Source: Tricholomella constricta (taxonomy: Eukaryota > Basidiomycota > Agaricomycetes > Agaricales > Lyophyllaceae). From it: DNA of 64,000 bases. Below the pieces are notes generated by a model. That model had not been told where the DNA came from. It did not search any database and was given only the letters and a program-made list of their open reading frames with translations. Position 1 is the stretch's first letter. Every line of letters begins with the position of its first letter. Shown in pieces: positions 22,069 through 35,060 of the stretch. The position numbers were made by a program, and so were the translations under genes. The DNA lies in NCBI GenBank assembly GCA_013368375.1, contig JAACJP010000057.1, positions 123,994 through 187,993 on the forward strand, written 5' to 3'.

Positions 22069-22655
22069 CTTTGCCGCAAACCACGATGGCTGAAGAGACT
22101 CGAGAATGGGTCGTTTGGGGTGAAGCAAATAAAACGAAGGGTATGTGAAATCCGGGGGATAAGAATGAACAAGGGAACGTCAAGTTCCACGAAAGTCAAA
22201 GGGAAGGAAAAAAAAGGCGAATGCGAATGCGAATGCCATGCTCTGTGGAAACCCTCTTCGTTATAAGTGAGATGGCCTGAACGGACCGCGTGACCTTGAA
22301 ACCAGTGGGCAGTTGATCAGATGGAAACCGTCGGACTGACAAGTGCTCCACGTCATTTAGAACCGCCAACAGCGAAACGCCTCCTATACATTCGTGTGAT
22401 CTTTATCGTGCTTCTGGATCCTTTTGAGTTCCGTTGCGTATCAGAAACCACACGACGGAGTGACAGAAGATACATGTATGTCCTGGACAGGTCAGCAGCA
22501 GCACACGCCTTGGTGAGAGTCAAAATTCTGCAAAACGACAAACGTTTGCCCGATTATATTTAACAAAATTGTCCTTATACAAGCGTTGTGCGTTGCATTT
22601 CCCCAAGACGGTGCTGTGCTTTCATTGCTTCCAAACGTAAAATCTATAGTCGCTG

Positions 22656-25600
22656 CTACCTGACCTTTGCTAAAGTCCTCGACAGGTTGTACGCCGCCGA
22701 AATCAGCGTAACATGCCTACGAGTAACAACACGATTTCTATCAGTACAGTCTCCATATTTATGGCTGGGCGCGGCTCCACTCACGTAAATCCTTGTACTG
22801 CGTTGCCCAGACTGAATAAGGAAGGATCAAGATAAAACGGTAAGCAAAAGCAAAGTGTCATATCAAATGAAGTGGTCGCGTACGCTTCGCCCGCCTCGGA
22901 TATCTCCTCCGTGCATAATCCGACATGGTTGAGATACAACAGGAAGTCCTGCACCATACCGTTCATGGTCAGTCATTCGCTTTCAGGAATAGATGCAGCA
23001 CCCAGCATAAACTTTACCTCGAACATCGAAACAGCACGCGGGAGCAACGATTTATCATACTCGCCCGCCCGCGTAAGGGCCTCCACGCACCTGCCCATCG
23101 AACGTCGACGCTTGTGGAAGAAGACAACATAAAGAAAATCGACACACCAGAGTGTACACAAACAGAATGTCCCCTCCTCGCCGCCGACGCCGTCGTCAGA
23201 CTTGCGCACGTCATACCGGTACACAAGGTTCTGCATCCTCGTTCATTCAAGCGCTCGAAGGGGGGGGAAAAGAAAATAGAAAAAGAAAGGAATCATCAAA
23301 CGTACATTCGACGTGAGCCCACCACGCTCGGGCGTCTTCAAGATCTGCTTCAGCGTGCTTACGAACCTAGGGTCCGACTACGACATGGACACGCATGCGG
23401 GCTTCAGTTTCGATTTCACCGCCACAAAATACGGGCGCACGCACCCCATGCATGAAGAACACAAGCGGCATGATCAGCACCGCCGAGTCGAGCACATCCG
23501 TCTCCTCGTAGCTCTGCCCAAAGTGCCGGCCTTCCGCATTCCACGCCTTGTGCATGATCTCCTCGTACAGCTCGTCGCGTGCTTCGAGCCAGGTCACGCG
23601 GTTCGGGCACGGGAGCGAGCGCTTCTCCGCGAGGCGCAGGCCTGTATACTTGGTTCAGGAAATCTGATGTGGAGGTGGGTCAGTAGGGCAACGCCGCACC
23701 TCGATCAATGGCCACCCTGCCGCGTCATCAGTGTAGGCAGAACCAGGATGACGAGGTGCGTACCAGAGCATGATCTGATCCACGACGTCGATTTAGATGT
23801 ATGCAGGCCCCGCAAATGGAAGAGACACATGCCTTGGAGTACTGCAGCCAGCGAATGAGAAACCAGATTCAGAGAATAGCAAGCCACGCACCGTAAAATG
23901 TCTCTTCTTATTCCGCACTTCCCTGCGATAAACATGGACCCAATCTAAGATCGGACAGGACAGCGGGAGCTCGGACGGCTTCACTGACCATATCGATCTG
24001 TGGTGCGACAATGGCAATAGAGGGAGAGACGATTAGCGCTCCACGGCCACAGCTCGGGTTGTGGTGTGAAGGAGAAGGAGATGGGGAGGGCGGCGACAAA
24101 GAGAACGAAATACGTACAAATCCGGCTCCTTGTAGTTCGCAACCACGACTGCATGATTATATTCAACACGGAGGAGTGGCTGATACAGCGGGAGACCTTA
24201 CAGTCCACTCTGCATGAGTGAGGAGGCATCAGTGGACCATCCGCGGACAAGGATAATACTTGTGACCCACAGTTCTCGCACGAGGACCCTAGTCGCGCCG
24301 GAATAATGGTGTTATTATGAAAGTCTAAGGACCTTGAACTGCGTACGCACCAATCATCGTATCCCTGTTTCGCAAACATCAACAAGTCTCAAAATACAAA
24401 ACCACAAGACTCACGAGGGGTTTGCCAAACTTGGCGTAAGATTAGTTAACGGCGATCATTAGATGAGCGAATGCCTGCACACCTTTTGTCCGAGGTAGAT
24501 ACAATCCATACTAGCACAAATTTAGCTGGGAGAGTGCGGGAGAATACGTACACATACAGTTCGCCGTAAATATCCTATGGCCAAGGACATTGGATGATTA
24601 GGATGGAGTTGACAGAACCAATCACTCACCAGCTGTACATGGTCCGCTGCGCCGTTCCCGATACGCACAGGCTTCGAGCCCTTGTGCCCGTCGAGGTGCG
24701 TCAGCTCGATCTCTTCGAGGTCCTTGCCGCCTGCATTCGCAATAAGTAAAGAGTGGCGAACAATAGAGAGAAGCCTACGCACCGTGAATGGTATACATGA
24801 TCTGCAGACTTCCGTCCGGGTTCTTGTTGCGCAGGCGTTCAAAAATGAACTCCATGTATGCTGCGTCATGTTTGTTCAGTGAGAATCTAAGACATTAAAG
24901 AAGGAAGCTGCACCATTCGCCTCCTGTGTGAATCCAAGCCTGATGAGCGCGTATAACGTGAACGATGAATCGCGAATCCATGACGCCCTGTACGGGCATC
25001 AGTTTTGAACCAAGAACCTTGGGTAAGGACAGGCATACCGATAGTCCCTAAAAGCCATCATCGTCAATAAATATAAGGGAATAGAGTCGCTAATGACGCA
25101 CCAATTGCGCGTGCCTCCGATGAACTCGGGAAGCGAGAACGTTGGGCTGGCAACGACGGCACCAGTCGGCTCGAAAATGAGGAGCTTGAGTGCGAGGGCA
25201 CTGCGATGGACAGCTTCCTTCCACGATCCGGTGTACGTCGACTGTCGAATCCACTCATACCAATATCTGTTCGTGATCTGCGGTGGGTTTCAACGATCGA
25301 AGTAAATAAGCATAGTTTAGAAGCAGAATCTCGGACGCACAGAAAGCAGGTTATGAAGCAGCTCCTTGGTCAAGAACGGATCGTCCAGCGTCCGAGCCTT
25401 GACTCCGAGCGGGCCAAACAACTTGCGCTCAAGCTCGCTCTTGCCTTCCTGCAGCTTGTGGTCCACAGCGTGCGGGGTCTCCGGCGGCGTGCGAAGTATA
25501 AATGTAACAGCCTGCCCCTCGCTCAGCTGCAGCGAAGCATAGGCCGCAAGGCCCTTGTGACCCTTTGACGTGAGATCGAGTGTGCCGAGCTGGACGACAG

Positions 25601-26679
25601 GCGTGGACGCAGCATCAGCAGTGCTCTCCGCGATGTAGCGCAAGTCGAGGGTGAACCCGCTGCTACTTGTGAATACGACCTTTTGCTGGGGATCGTGCGA
25701 GGGCGGGATAGAGGCGTCGGTAACAAGTTCCGTGGTATGGGCGTCGCGAGCGTAGTTGAAGGCAGGAGCACATTGCATCATGAGCGGGATAGAACCGCGG
25801 ATGCACTCGACGCGGCGGATGAGCCAGGGAAGAAGCGGTTTGGTTGCGACGGCGGGGACGTTGGACGAGCTGGGGCGTGGGAGGAAGTCGGTCACGGAGG
25901 CGACACCCTGGTCATTCATGAACTTGGTTTGAAGGACCTGTGTGCGTGTAAGTAAACATGCAGAAAAAGCCAGCCTGAGAAATTTTGAATAACATAATGT
26001 AAAGGCAACAATAAAATTCGAAAGCGATGTGATGCAGGACATGCACATTAACATATTCGCTTTAGAGATTGCTCGCGAGTGCCCACGTCGCATCATGAAA
26101 AATAGTGAGGGCGCTCAATGCGAGAACAAAAGTCAGAAATTTATGCACCAAGGCGCGACCCCAGTGTCGTCACAAGTGCCCATAGAGTAGCATGGAAGGA
26201 TCCACTTATGGCTGTATTGTCTGCGCAGCCAGGGCGCGTAGCATGAAAGAAGAGAAATAATAGAAAGTCCCGGTTGGCGGGCACCTGTGGTGCGCCGCGA
26301 GATCAAGCGTCGTCGTAACTTACATTAGAGCTCGGAAGGTAGTTCTGCTTGACAGAAAAGGCAATCGTTGGTGTGATGGAGAAGTGGCCGCCCTTGTCCT
26401 TGTCAAGAATGCGCGCGAACACAGAAGGCGAATCAAAATTAGGCACGCAGTAGCTCTCGACTTGAGCTGGGTCAGCTCGAGGTTCGGTTCTCCTGAGAAC
26501 GACTCACCAGATCCGTCGAGGGAAACGAGCGCAGCCGTGCGTAAGTTTCCAATGCTAAGTATTGGGTAACATATAGAATGAGAAGCTATACGACGTCATT
26601 CTGACAGGTTCTAGGCTCACAGCGCATGATCCGCCAGTGGAATATAATCTCTGTCCTTGTGCGGCTGGTAGAAACTCAT
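22656..26679 (-). CDS. GH15 family glucoamylase-like hydrolase, 28 exons with many micro-exons
   Basis: Twenty-eight exons join in phase to 687 aa with no stop. Exons from 5': 26679-26621, 26554-26508, 26460-26324, 25937-25341, 25277-25102, 25047-25039, 24987-24914, 24860-24783, 24730-24630, 24574-24558, 24510-24483, 24429-24415, 24364-24351, 24288-24271, 24209-24202, 24148-24118, 23997-23989, 23922-23892, 23841-23833, 23774-23764, 23716-23700, 23641-23445, 23377-23306, 23230-23148, 23090-23018, 22948-22884, 22811-22785, 22716-22656. The N-terminal trehalase-like beta domain begins [19 protein letters not shown]. The six-hairpin catalytic domain has [23 protein letters not shown], the presumed general acid Glu in [18 protein letters not shown] and the presumed base in [12 protein letters not shown]. 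No signal peptide is seen, so it may act inside the cell on an alpha-glucoside. The intron after exon 19 starts GC; intron 3 is 386 nt. Confidence 0.88.
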
Positions 26680-28393
26680 GATGGTACGGTGGAGGGGAGA
26701 TATCTGTTGGACTCGGAGTCGAGGTGTAGATAAGAGCTGCCTGAGCACGGCGCCTTTGACGGCACCGTGTCTCATCGATCGATGCTTGGTGAGCGTCAGA
26801 ATGTGTGACGCCACGTGCTGACAGCGCCGACGGCGACATCCGGAATCGGAGCCGCCGGTGGCGCTTGGATACCCAAATCAGGCGTGTATGTACCGGAAGG
26901 GCTTCATTCTAGGACACGAGATGAGTATCATACGCACATCTATGGAGGTTATTTCAAGATTTTCGTCAGCAGACCATCATGGGCGCCGTTTCCAATGTTC
27001 TTTGTTATCGATGATCTCGTATCACATCATCTTGGTTCTTGACAACACTCTCTTTCCTTCCTTAAGTACGACATTCCTCGGATAGCCCGACCTAGACCTT
27101 CAGCGAGTGTTGGCAGTCTCGCTGGATATTGTTTTCCGCACGCTCGACACGCTGCGGCATATCACAACCAGCCTCACCGCGTAGTTAGACCACCTGAGCG
27201 CTTTATCTGCGACGACGGCCACTGGGCTTGGTTCTACGCGTGGTATACTTCCATTACAAATCGTACCGTGAGTCCTGGAGAATGAGGTGGGTGCACTACT
27301 CGTTCTCCCCTCTTCACAGAACTACGACGATGTCTTTCACATCGGATTAAAAACTCTTGTCTTGTCTTGGTTTCTTCTTGCCTCGAACTTTTCTTGTCTT
27401 GGTCTTTTCTTCTCTTTGTCTTGTCTTGGAAAGGGCTTCCAGGCCTCAGTCCCTGTCGAAACGTTCTCATCTCCTGAACAAGGTTTTTCATTGCAAGGCT
27501 GCTAATCAACCACTGGAGAGCTCAAACATGGCGGATCGTGCAGCTTTGCACGACAAATCGCACTGCAAGGATCCGTGTTCTTCCTGCTCTAGAAGACTCG
27601 TTTGCACGCCGTCCCATGTTCTACGGAGATATTCTCTATATGTTCCTCTTTGAGGGCGCGAGTTTGATTCCTGCTGGCGTCGTCTCGTGTATCCTGAATT
27701 TGCTTCATCTCTCCCCTTCCTGGTCGTTGTTGCGTACATATGGACTTCAACGCGTGACTATCTCACGCTTCCAACCTTAGGCGCAACTGACAGGTGGTAT
27801 GAGGCTATTAGTATGTAGAGCAACCGCTTCCTAATCTCAAGTCGTTCCGGCGCGCGCATGGCACATTTGATGTATTTGCTGAGGGTTTTTCAGTGTTACT
27901 ACAGGGTCGAGATCGTGCGACACTTTCAATTCTCAGACCATCAATTCCATCACCGTGTTGCTGCCAAGTCAATGCCAAGTAGCGAGCGACGACTTTCTCC
28001 ACGCTCCCCTTCCTCATCCCCAATGAAATCAGTACTCTTTGACCGACGTGACCGCCTTGATTTCAACTTGTGTTTCGAGCAAAATCTGCGCGCGGCACGT
28101 CGAAAATCTGCCCTCACAGCCTCATACCTGACTTGCCAAGTCTCGAACGACCTAAGAGAATTTAGGTATAAACCCGGAGGCCGGCATAAAGTGACGTACA
28201 GCCTCGCACAGCCTTTTTTATATGTGCCTGCCCTCGCTGTTGCGGGCATTCGTCGCTAAAACTGGAACATGTGGTGCGACTGCGCTACGAGCTTGTTACC
28301 TAGTATATAACACGCTCAGCGTGTAGTCTTACTGCACACTAGCTGGATCCTGACTGGACCTAGTCTACTTCCCGCGATCCTTGAGCCTGCAAC
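26680..28393. other. Intergenic region, no gene recognised
   Basis: It holds the promoter of the GH15 gene on the left. A pyrimidine-rich CTTGTCTTGG-type tract lies at about 27345-27435. One plus-strand phrase (ICDDGHWAWFYAWYTS, about 27200) reads like protein but has no extended frame. Confidence 0.4.
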
Positions 28394-29174
28394 ATGAAAT
28401 CTAACGTGGCTTCCCTGTTCTTATGCCTTTCGTGCGTATACATCGGTGAGCGTGATATTCTATAATTACAAGTTTCTGAAGCGGTTGAACAACAACATAC
28501 TTACTACCAATACCCCCAGCAAATGCTGCCCCGGCATCACCGACTACCGTGACACTGTTTGCAGTCGCCGACTCGTCCCGGACAGAGACCGCCCCACTGC
28601 CCTCACAGAGCTTCAGCTTCCTGGGGGTTGGCTCGGCGGGCGAGACGACGTACGCAAACGAGATCTATGCCACAAATTGGCAATCGTTAGGCCCCAATGG
28701 AGAAACGACGCACGTCACAAAGACCATCCAAGGTAAGTTACCTTACTCAACTGAACCTCACACCTCGCCGCGCGGAGTCCGAGTCCGAGTCGAGGAAGCT
28801 GAAGCAATCACACAGGAACGTATCTCGCCGACGCGTCGCACATCAAGTACATCTACACGCCCAAATCCGAGGATGCCCTCGTCGCCCCGACCCAACATAT
28901 GAACTGTCGGCTGAGCCAGGACAGCGGAGAAGGGGATTGCTCGAACTTCCAGGTCATCAGCAACAGCGTAGTGACGAGCACGACACTGAATGTTTGGGCG
29001 GGGACGCTCATCCCCGTGTACACCCTCACCGTCCCCGCGAATGCGAATTCCGTTCCGACAGATTCGGCTACGAAGGGCAATGGCGCGGTGCGTCGGGGGG
29101 ATGCGGGGACTGGTGGTGTCCTCCGACTCGTTGTGCCTGCTGTGCTAGGAGTTCTCGTGACTTCCATGCTGTAG
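28394..29174 (+). CDS. Small secreted, probably GPI-anchored protein of unknown function
   Basis: Three exons (28394-28445, 28520-28732, 28816-29174) join in phase to 207 aa. The start ATG 28394 opens a signal peptide (MKSNVASLFLCLSCVYI). The middle is Ser/Thr-rich with a repeated Val/Thr beta pattern and two cysteines. The C-terminus has a small-residue stretch (DAGTGG) followed by a hydrophobic tail ending VLVTSML, which is the layout of a GPI-attachment signal. This suggests a cell-surface protein. I do not recognise the family. Confidence 0.72.
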
Positions 29175-29423
29175 ATGCTGTTTAAATCATTTACACTGCC
29201 TCTGGTAGCTTGGTACTCTACGTACGAGTTGAGACGCGACGCGTAGGCAACGAAAGTACCTGGATTGGAGTTGATAGTGTTATATATATAGGATTTACTC
29301 ATTGAAACAGAGGGAATATGAGGTCAATACGCTACCTCCCTTTCATTTTAAAGACACAATGCAAGGATGCAGGCAGGATGCAGGTGTTGGGTACACGAAA
29401 AATGATCTAAAATCAGCTGAAAG

Positions 29424-29530
29424 CGACGCCAGCAGGATTTGAACCTGCGCCCTCAAAGAGGAACAGATGGATTGATCTTGGCTCGGAATGACATTCTAAT
29501 CTGTCGCCGTAACCACTTGGCTATAGCGCC
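29424..29530 (-). tRNA. tRNA-Ser (AGA) with intron
   Basis: The acceptor stem pairs GGCGCTA with TGGCGTC (two wobbles) plus discriminator G. The D arm, a T arm (GCAGG-TTCAAAT-CCTGC) and a long class II variable arm (CCTC/GAGG) are present. The anticodon stem is ACAGA/TCTGT with loop TT-AGA-A and a 25-nt intron after position 37. The mature length is 82 nt. The long variable arm and AGA anticodon give serine. Confidence 0.92.
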
Positions 29531-30028
29531 GTTGACACATATGGATGTGGAGATAGTCAAATCAAGAAATTGAGACGGGACCAGATCGTGGTCACGGTAG
29601 AGGAAGTGGGGTAGCAGACACGATGCCTATCCACGCCGCAGTGGCAGACTCGGGAAGTACCAACAGGACCAGGACGAACTTCGCACGCGAAAAGGAGAAG
29701 AAGAGGTGGAATAAGATCCAGAAGCCAAGGATGGTACACTGTAGTCCAGAGACACGAAAATAGCCTGAAGGTGGTCACTGTACTTGAAAAGTGGCTAAGA
29801 AAAGGATATCATAGATTACTGGTGTGGCGGTTGTGCAAGGACTGAAATTGGATGGGCATATTCGTAAACAGGGCGATCCGAAAGTCGAGAGGATCAGTAC
29901 CAGGGCAGAGACTAGCAGGAGGTGCAGACGTAGAAGTAGAGCGTCCTTGTTTTCTTCGCGGCAGGTGCAGTTTCCGCACTACATTACGTGTGCCTAGTGG
30001 GGTACAATACCCCGGCGTTTCCACAGCT
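29531..30028. other. Intergenic region, no gene seen
   Basis: Only short open frames without motifs are present. Confidence 0.4.
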
Positions 30029-30686
30029 CTAAACACGGACAACAATGCTAGAAATGTCAATTTCTACCTTCAGTTCATCGTGATACCGATCCATGACCTG
30101 CTCGTACAACTCCCACCATGATGGAAGCTCAGGCCCGGCAAAGTAACATATTGTGTACTCCCAGTATTCCGGCAGCCATCCAGCCGTCTCCCAATCAATA
30201 ATTCCGACAATCTTCCCATCCTTCCACAAGATGTTATGTGGTCCAATGTCCCCATGAGTGAAGACCGTCCGGTACACCCGCTCCTTGACCTTGTCAAAGC
30301 TATCGCGAAACTGCGGGTAATTCTCGCGAACGTATTCGTAGCCGTAGGATCGTTGAAAGTCAGCGATGGTGTCGAACGGGCCCCAGGGCTTACTCGATAT
30401 CCTCGAATCGAGACAGGTTCGTCAGTCGGTCCCACATGAAGTAAAGTAGGGGAGCGTCGATGTGATCCATTACGAGCCAGGTCTAGTTATGCCCGAAAAA
30501 GACATCGTGGACGCGGGGTACGGGAATAGAGGTATTCTTGGCGATGTAATCGAGAGTGCGGGCGTCAGTGAGTCGGACGCGGCTTTCGTCGTGCTTGACG
30601 ATAGTGTCTCGATTGAGACGGATGACAGGAGTTTTGTACTTGAACCGGAAGATTCCTAGCTTGACTCGCATGTCAAAGGCCCACAA
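30029..30686 (-). pseudogene. Aminoglycoside phosphotransferase (APH)-like kinase pseudogene
   Basis: The N-terminal lobe is readable (TPVIRLNRDTIVKHDESRVRLTDARTLDYIAKNTSIPVPRVHDVF). An in-frame TAG at about 30485-30483 follows, then VMDHIDAPLLYFMWDRLT. The frame then breaks and the region normally linking this to ISSKPWGPFDTIADFQ is missing (about 40 residues). The C-terminal lobe is intact, with the catalytic loop VFTHGDIGPHNILW and the metal-binding IIDWETAGWLPEYWEYT. Fungal APH-fold kinases are a large family with mostly unknown small-molecule substrates. One stop plus a deletion make this copy non-functional. Confidence 0.8.
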
Positions 30687-30689
30687 GTC

Positions 30690-32952
30690 AGAACCGCTCA
30701 GTGTGCGAAGGCTAGAAAGATCAAGCTTGTGGTGTTCCCTGGGAGGCGAGCTAAGAACTGCAACGACTCCTGAAGACTCGCTCGGTGCTTGTGCTGGGCG
30801 AGATGATTTCGCTTGGACGCTAGAGCGATGTTGATATCATTGGGAAAACATGAGGAAGATATACACACCTTGCGGGGGCTTCATGCATGGTAGAGGAAAG
30901 GATTGAGTAAGAGCCACGAATGCCTTGATCATGATGCGCCTGCCATATATCGAGGAGCTGGCGGCATCTTCCGGAACCCCAGGGAAGTTGCAGCGAGAAC
31001 ACTGATCTTGAACGGTGTATAACATACGAAGGAGACGTCCGCTACTTCTGCGCATTCCCAAGAGTGCGGGGCTTGACGATAAAGAAGCAACTGCTTACCG
31101 CTACTTACCATGGCGTCAATCCCATCGTCGACGCACAGCAAGTGTGGCAATTTGAAACCGTGAAAATACGTCCTACGTCGATCAAGCTGCCGCGCATTGT
31201 TATTTCTCGGAAAGATGGAGATGATCGCCATTGAATTGGAAGAAATACTGGAGCAGGTTTCGGTCGTGCAAGGCCGCGAGTGGCGCTGCCACAACGCTGC
31301 GTTGGAGGTTTGTCGGCTTTTGTTATGACACCCAATGTTGATCATCGGCGCTGACTTCGAGGTTTATATAGCTTCTCGTACATGAAGGTGTATTCGATCC
31401 ACTTCCAAGGCAGCCTCAGGACATTTGGTACACCACCATGAAATTTGCGGATGACAATCCCATCGATAGTAGCAATGGTCTCGTCCCAACATGCGCCACA
31501 GATGGAACGCACATCAAGTCTGCCTTTGACGGGCTTTAACTGAGCCGTCGACACTCCCATGCTTCTGTGCTGGAAAATTGTTGCCCTGGCCCTGGTACCT
31601 GTTTTGTGCCAGATATTTCTGATGTATACCAGACCCATGTTTGTCCTATATCGACGCTGGTCTTGTAATCAAACTGGTTGTTTGTTAATTAGATTCAAAT
31701 GGAGGAGATGTGGTGGCTGAGGCAAGAGAAGTCTTTCGATAAGGTGAGCAGAAAATTCGGGTCGATTTTCTAAGCGCCGTACGTCCGAGTAATACCCCTC
31801 GGGTAGTTTTATAACCCGCTCGACGAGTTACGCATCAGAGGAACCAACGAACGAGAGTGAGAAGGCGCTGTGAAAACCTCGACCACGTGTGTCAGAGACC
31901 AAACTTCAGTCACCTCGTTTCCGCAATTGGCTCTGTTCTTAAATCGTGGGCAATTGCGAACGCTAAGGAACTTGAATATCGCAGGTGAGGGGTGCAAACA
32001 GAAGGAAACCTCTTTGATGTGATGAGAGATGTTATCCTTCCAGATCGACTCGGGCGTGCGCAATACCAGCAGAAAGCTAGGTTAACTTCAACTTCAACGT
32101 TCAGATATCACGGTCGGGTCACGGAGGATATATCTGGTTCGCATACATAAGCGTCGAGTAACCCCACCTTAAGCGTATCCGCTTGGGTCAAGCACGGGGC
32201 TTGCGTGTACAAGTCAAGGTCTCGGAACTAAAGCACCAATCGAAACAACAGCATGACTTGCCGCAGTGTCGTTCGATGAGAATTACATGCGACTTCATAC
32301 CGTCATACATGGACAGGGAGTATCAAGTCCAGTCTACGGTCAAGTTGAGCTATAAATTCCAGATGATCGATGAAATGAACGATAAAGCCAAGTGGAGGGC
32401 CGCGCTCGTTCGGTGCAACTTCGGTGACTGCATAGCACTGGACATGCATGGGGAGTCACGCCAGTTGGATGTTTGATAGCCAAGGAGTCACCATGAGAGA
32501 AAGACGACCGAAGACTCGCGGAGCATGGTTGGTAAGTCGCGTTCGTGGTGAAGATTGGTCAGTTAAGGTGGGAACATTTTGATTGCAAGTTTGCGGCTAT
32601 TTTGCAGCAGCCTCCGCCTTGATCATACCGCCACTAGTTACCTCTTTCGGCACCATCATCCCAAGACCAGACTCGATATATTAGTAGCTATAGGTACCAC
32701 AAGAATTTACGACACGGCTGATGCGTTTCAGCAGGGGCTAAAGCTTTTCTCCAGTCTCAAAATAAGAGTGGAGCTTCTCGATGAGTCTGGTGACATGCCA
32801 TACGCCTTCCTCACCACCTGGTGATGTGATATCCCCGAAATCGCTTCCTTCTACCCCTCCCTACATCCTCACAGCGGGCCGGTGAATAATTCTCAAATAA
32901 GAAGGGAATCCACAGCTTACTATGACAGGTGTTGTCTTCTTAACTCGCCGTG
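30690..32952. other. Gene-poor stretch, no gene recognised
   Basis: Several open frames of 60-140 codons occur on both strands (for example 31638-31342 minus and 32183-32476 plus). None has a recognisable domain, a splice partner or a signal sequence. It may hold old relics. Confidence 0.4.
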
Positions 32953-34781
32953 ATGCCCCAAGAGCAGAAGACGAGTAAAAACAAGTTCTTCAAGAGACAT
33001 TCGCTCAAAGTTGGGGACAGGATAACAGATGCCGCGGGGCTCACCCTGCGCGAGACGATCTTCCCTCTTTTCCTTGTTACGATCCTCTACTTCCTCTGGG
33101 TAGGTCCGCCGTGAGATCTGAAACCTTTGTAATGACGTTCCCAAGGGCTTTGCATACGGACTACTGGACACGTTGAACAAACACTTCCAGAACACACTAG
33201 GTATCACCCGTACGCGCTCTTCGGGTCTTCAGGCTGCGTATTTTGGTGCATACCCTCTTGCCTCCCTCGGGTATGCCAACTGGGTCCTCCGGAAGTTCGG
33301 CTACCGCGCAACCTTCATTCTGGGGCTCACTCTATATGGCATCGGTGCGCTTATGATGTGGCCTGCGGGTCTAAAACGAAGTTTTGGAGGGTTTTGCGGT
33401 GCAACGTTCATCATCGGTAGTGGTTTAGGAACACTTGAAACTGCTGCCAATCCTTACATGGCGGGTAAGCCATGTTTTCCGTTCAACTGTTCTTTGAAGT
33501 TCTCATTTCCCATCGTAGTAACCGGCCCACCACGCTACGCGGAGCTACGAATAAACCTCGCCCAAGCCGTTCAAGCTGTGGGAACCGTCGTCGGACCTGT
33601 TTTGGGGTCTTATGTATTCTTCAAAGAAACTGGAGACAGCGTCGACTCACTGAAGACCGTCCAATGGGTCTATCTCGCCATCGCCATTTTCGTTTTCTGC
33701 CTTGCCGTCATTTTCTACCTTGCAGCCATTCCCGAAGTGACTGGTAAGTCGCTCGTTTACTGCCAAGGTCTATATTAACCCCATGAATTCTGTTTGTCTA
33801 CAGATGCGGATATGGCTCAACAGGCCGAAATGACGCATGTCGGAGATCAAGATGGAGATCGCTCGTTTTGGAAGCAATATCGCCTCTTTCACGCGACCTT
33901 CGCGCAATTTTGTTATGTCGGAGCACAAGGTTCGTTTCCTTTCCTTTTTCACCTAATTATGCCCCACGCCTACCACTCTTCGAGAAACAGTCGCGATCGC
34001 AGGTTATTTCATCAATTATGTCACCGAAACGCGACCCGGCACGACTTCCTCGCTCGGTGCGAAGTTCCTCGCTATTGCTCAAGGGTGCTTTACTGTTGGT
34101 CGCTTTACTGGGTCTAGTATGTCTTGTACTTTCATGACTGATCGATTAAGAATTAACCCCACCACGCACGGACAGTTTTGATGCGCTTCGTAAAGCCACG
34201 AATTGTCTTCTTGATTTATCTTTCGGGTGTGCTTGCGTTCACCTGCGCCAGCATCACGCAATCAGGGAACACTGGCCTTGCGATGCTGAATATGGCGCTG
34301 TTCTTTGAGAGCGTGTGTTTCCCCACTATCGTCGCATTGGGCATTCGTGGGATTGGAAGACATACCAAGGTGCGCGTCCGTATATCCCACGGTGGGGCAG
34401 CAACAAGCTCACTTCGTCGCGTTATCATAGAGGGGCGCTGGATGGATCGTGGGAGGAGTCGTTGGCGGCGCTTGTGTAAGCTTTATACAACAAAACTCTC
34501 GATGTATTTCGCTTGACGAGGCCGTGGAACAGGTCCCGCCAATCCTCGCACGTGTCGCGGACGCGCGCAACAGCACCGCCTTCGCGATGATTATACCGGT
34601 GATCTTTTTCATCCTTGCGTATTCCTACGCGTTGGCGGTGAATTTTGTCCCAAGTTATCGTGACCCAGCTGACAAGGTCGGCGAGGCGGACTTGATGGCG
34701 CCACGCGCTGATGACGGTGCGTCTTCACAAAAGGAGGGTAGTTTTGAAAAGGGAAGCACATCGGAGAAAGAGCGTGTGTAA
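32953..34781 (+). CDS. MFS sugar transporter, fucose permease-like (FHS family)
   Basis: Eight exons (32953-33099, 33146-33464, 33519-33743, 33804-33929, 33991-34116, 34176-34369, 34431-34475, 34533-34781) join in phase to 476 aa. Helix 1 is LFLVTILYFLWGFAYGLLD. The FHS signature GTLETAANPYM and INLAQAVQAVGTVVGP are present. The second half has AGYFINYVTETR and helices up to AMIIPVIFFILAYSYALAVNF. The family imports L-fucose, glucose or galactose by proton symport at the plasma membrane. The last intron (34476-34532) is 57 nt and has no in-frame stop, so a retained form would add 19 residues in frame. The gene looks intact. Confidence 0.85.
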
Positions 34782-35060
34782 GCAGGTTTTGGGTTTCGAT
34801 TGTAATCTAGCAATGAAGCGAGAGAGACTAGGAATTTGTAGACTACGGTTGTGTGATATGTATCATTTACGAACTTGCGATGTTATGTAACAAAGTGACG
34901 TCCGAACGCCTCAGCCTCACAATGGAATGAAGCAGCGAGGTATGTGGGAAAACCTGATTTTATCGGAGGCCCTGGTAATTTCCAGAGGACTGATCCTGTA
35001 CGTACGTAGATGGTTCCCTTTCTTGCTTTTATTAGTATGATCCTACGGCAATTAAAGTAG
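34782..35060. other. Intergenic region between the FHS transporter gene and tRNA-Glu
   Basis: It holds the transporter 3' flank; no other feature is seen. Confidence 0.4.

Noticed and set aside
31342..31638. 98-codon minus-strand frame starting MGLVYIRN
   Set aside because: No domain, splice partner or codon-level support was found; it is not reported as a gene.
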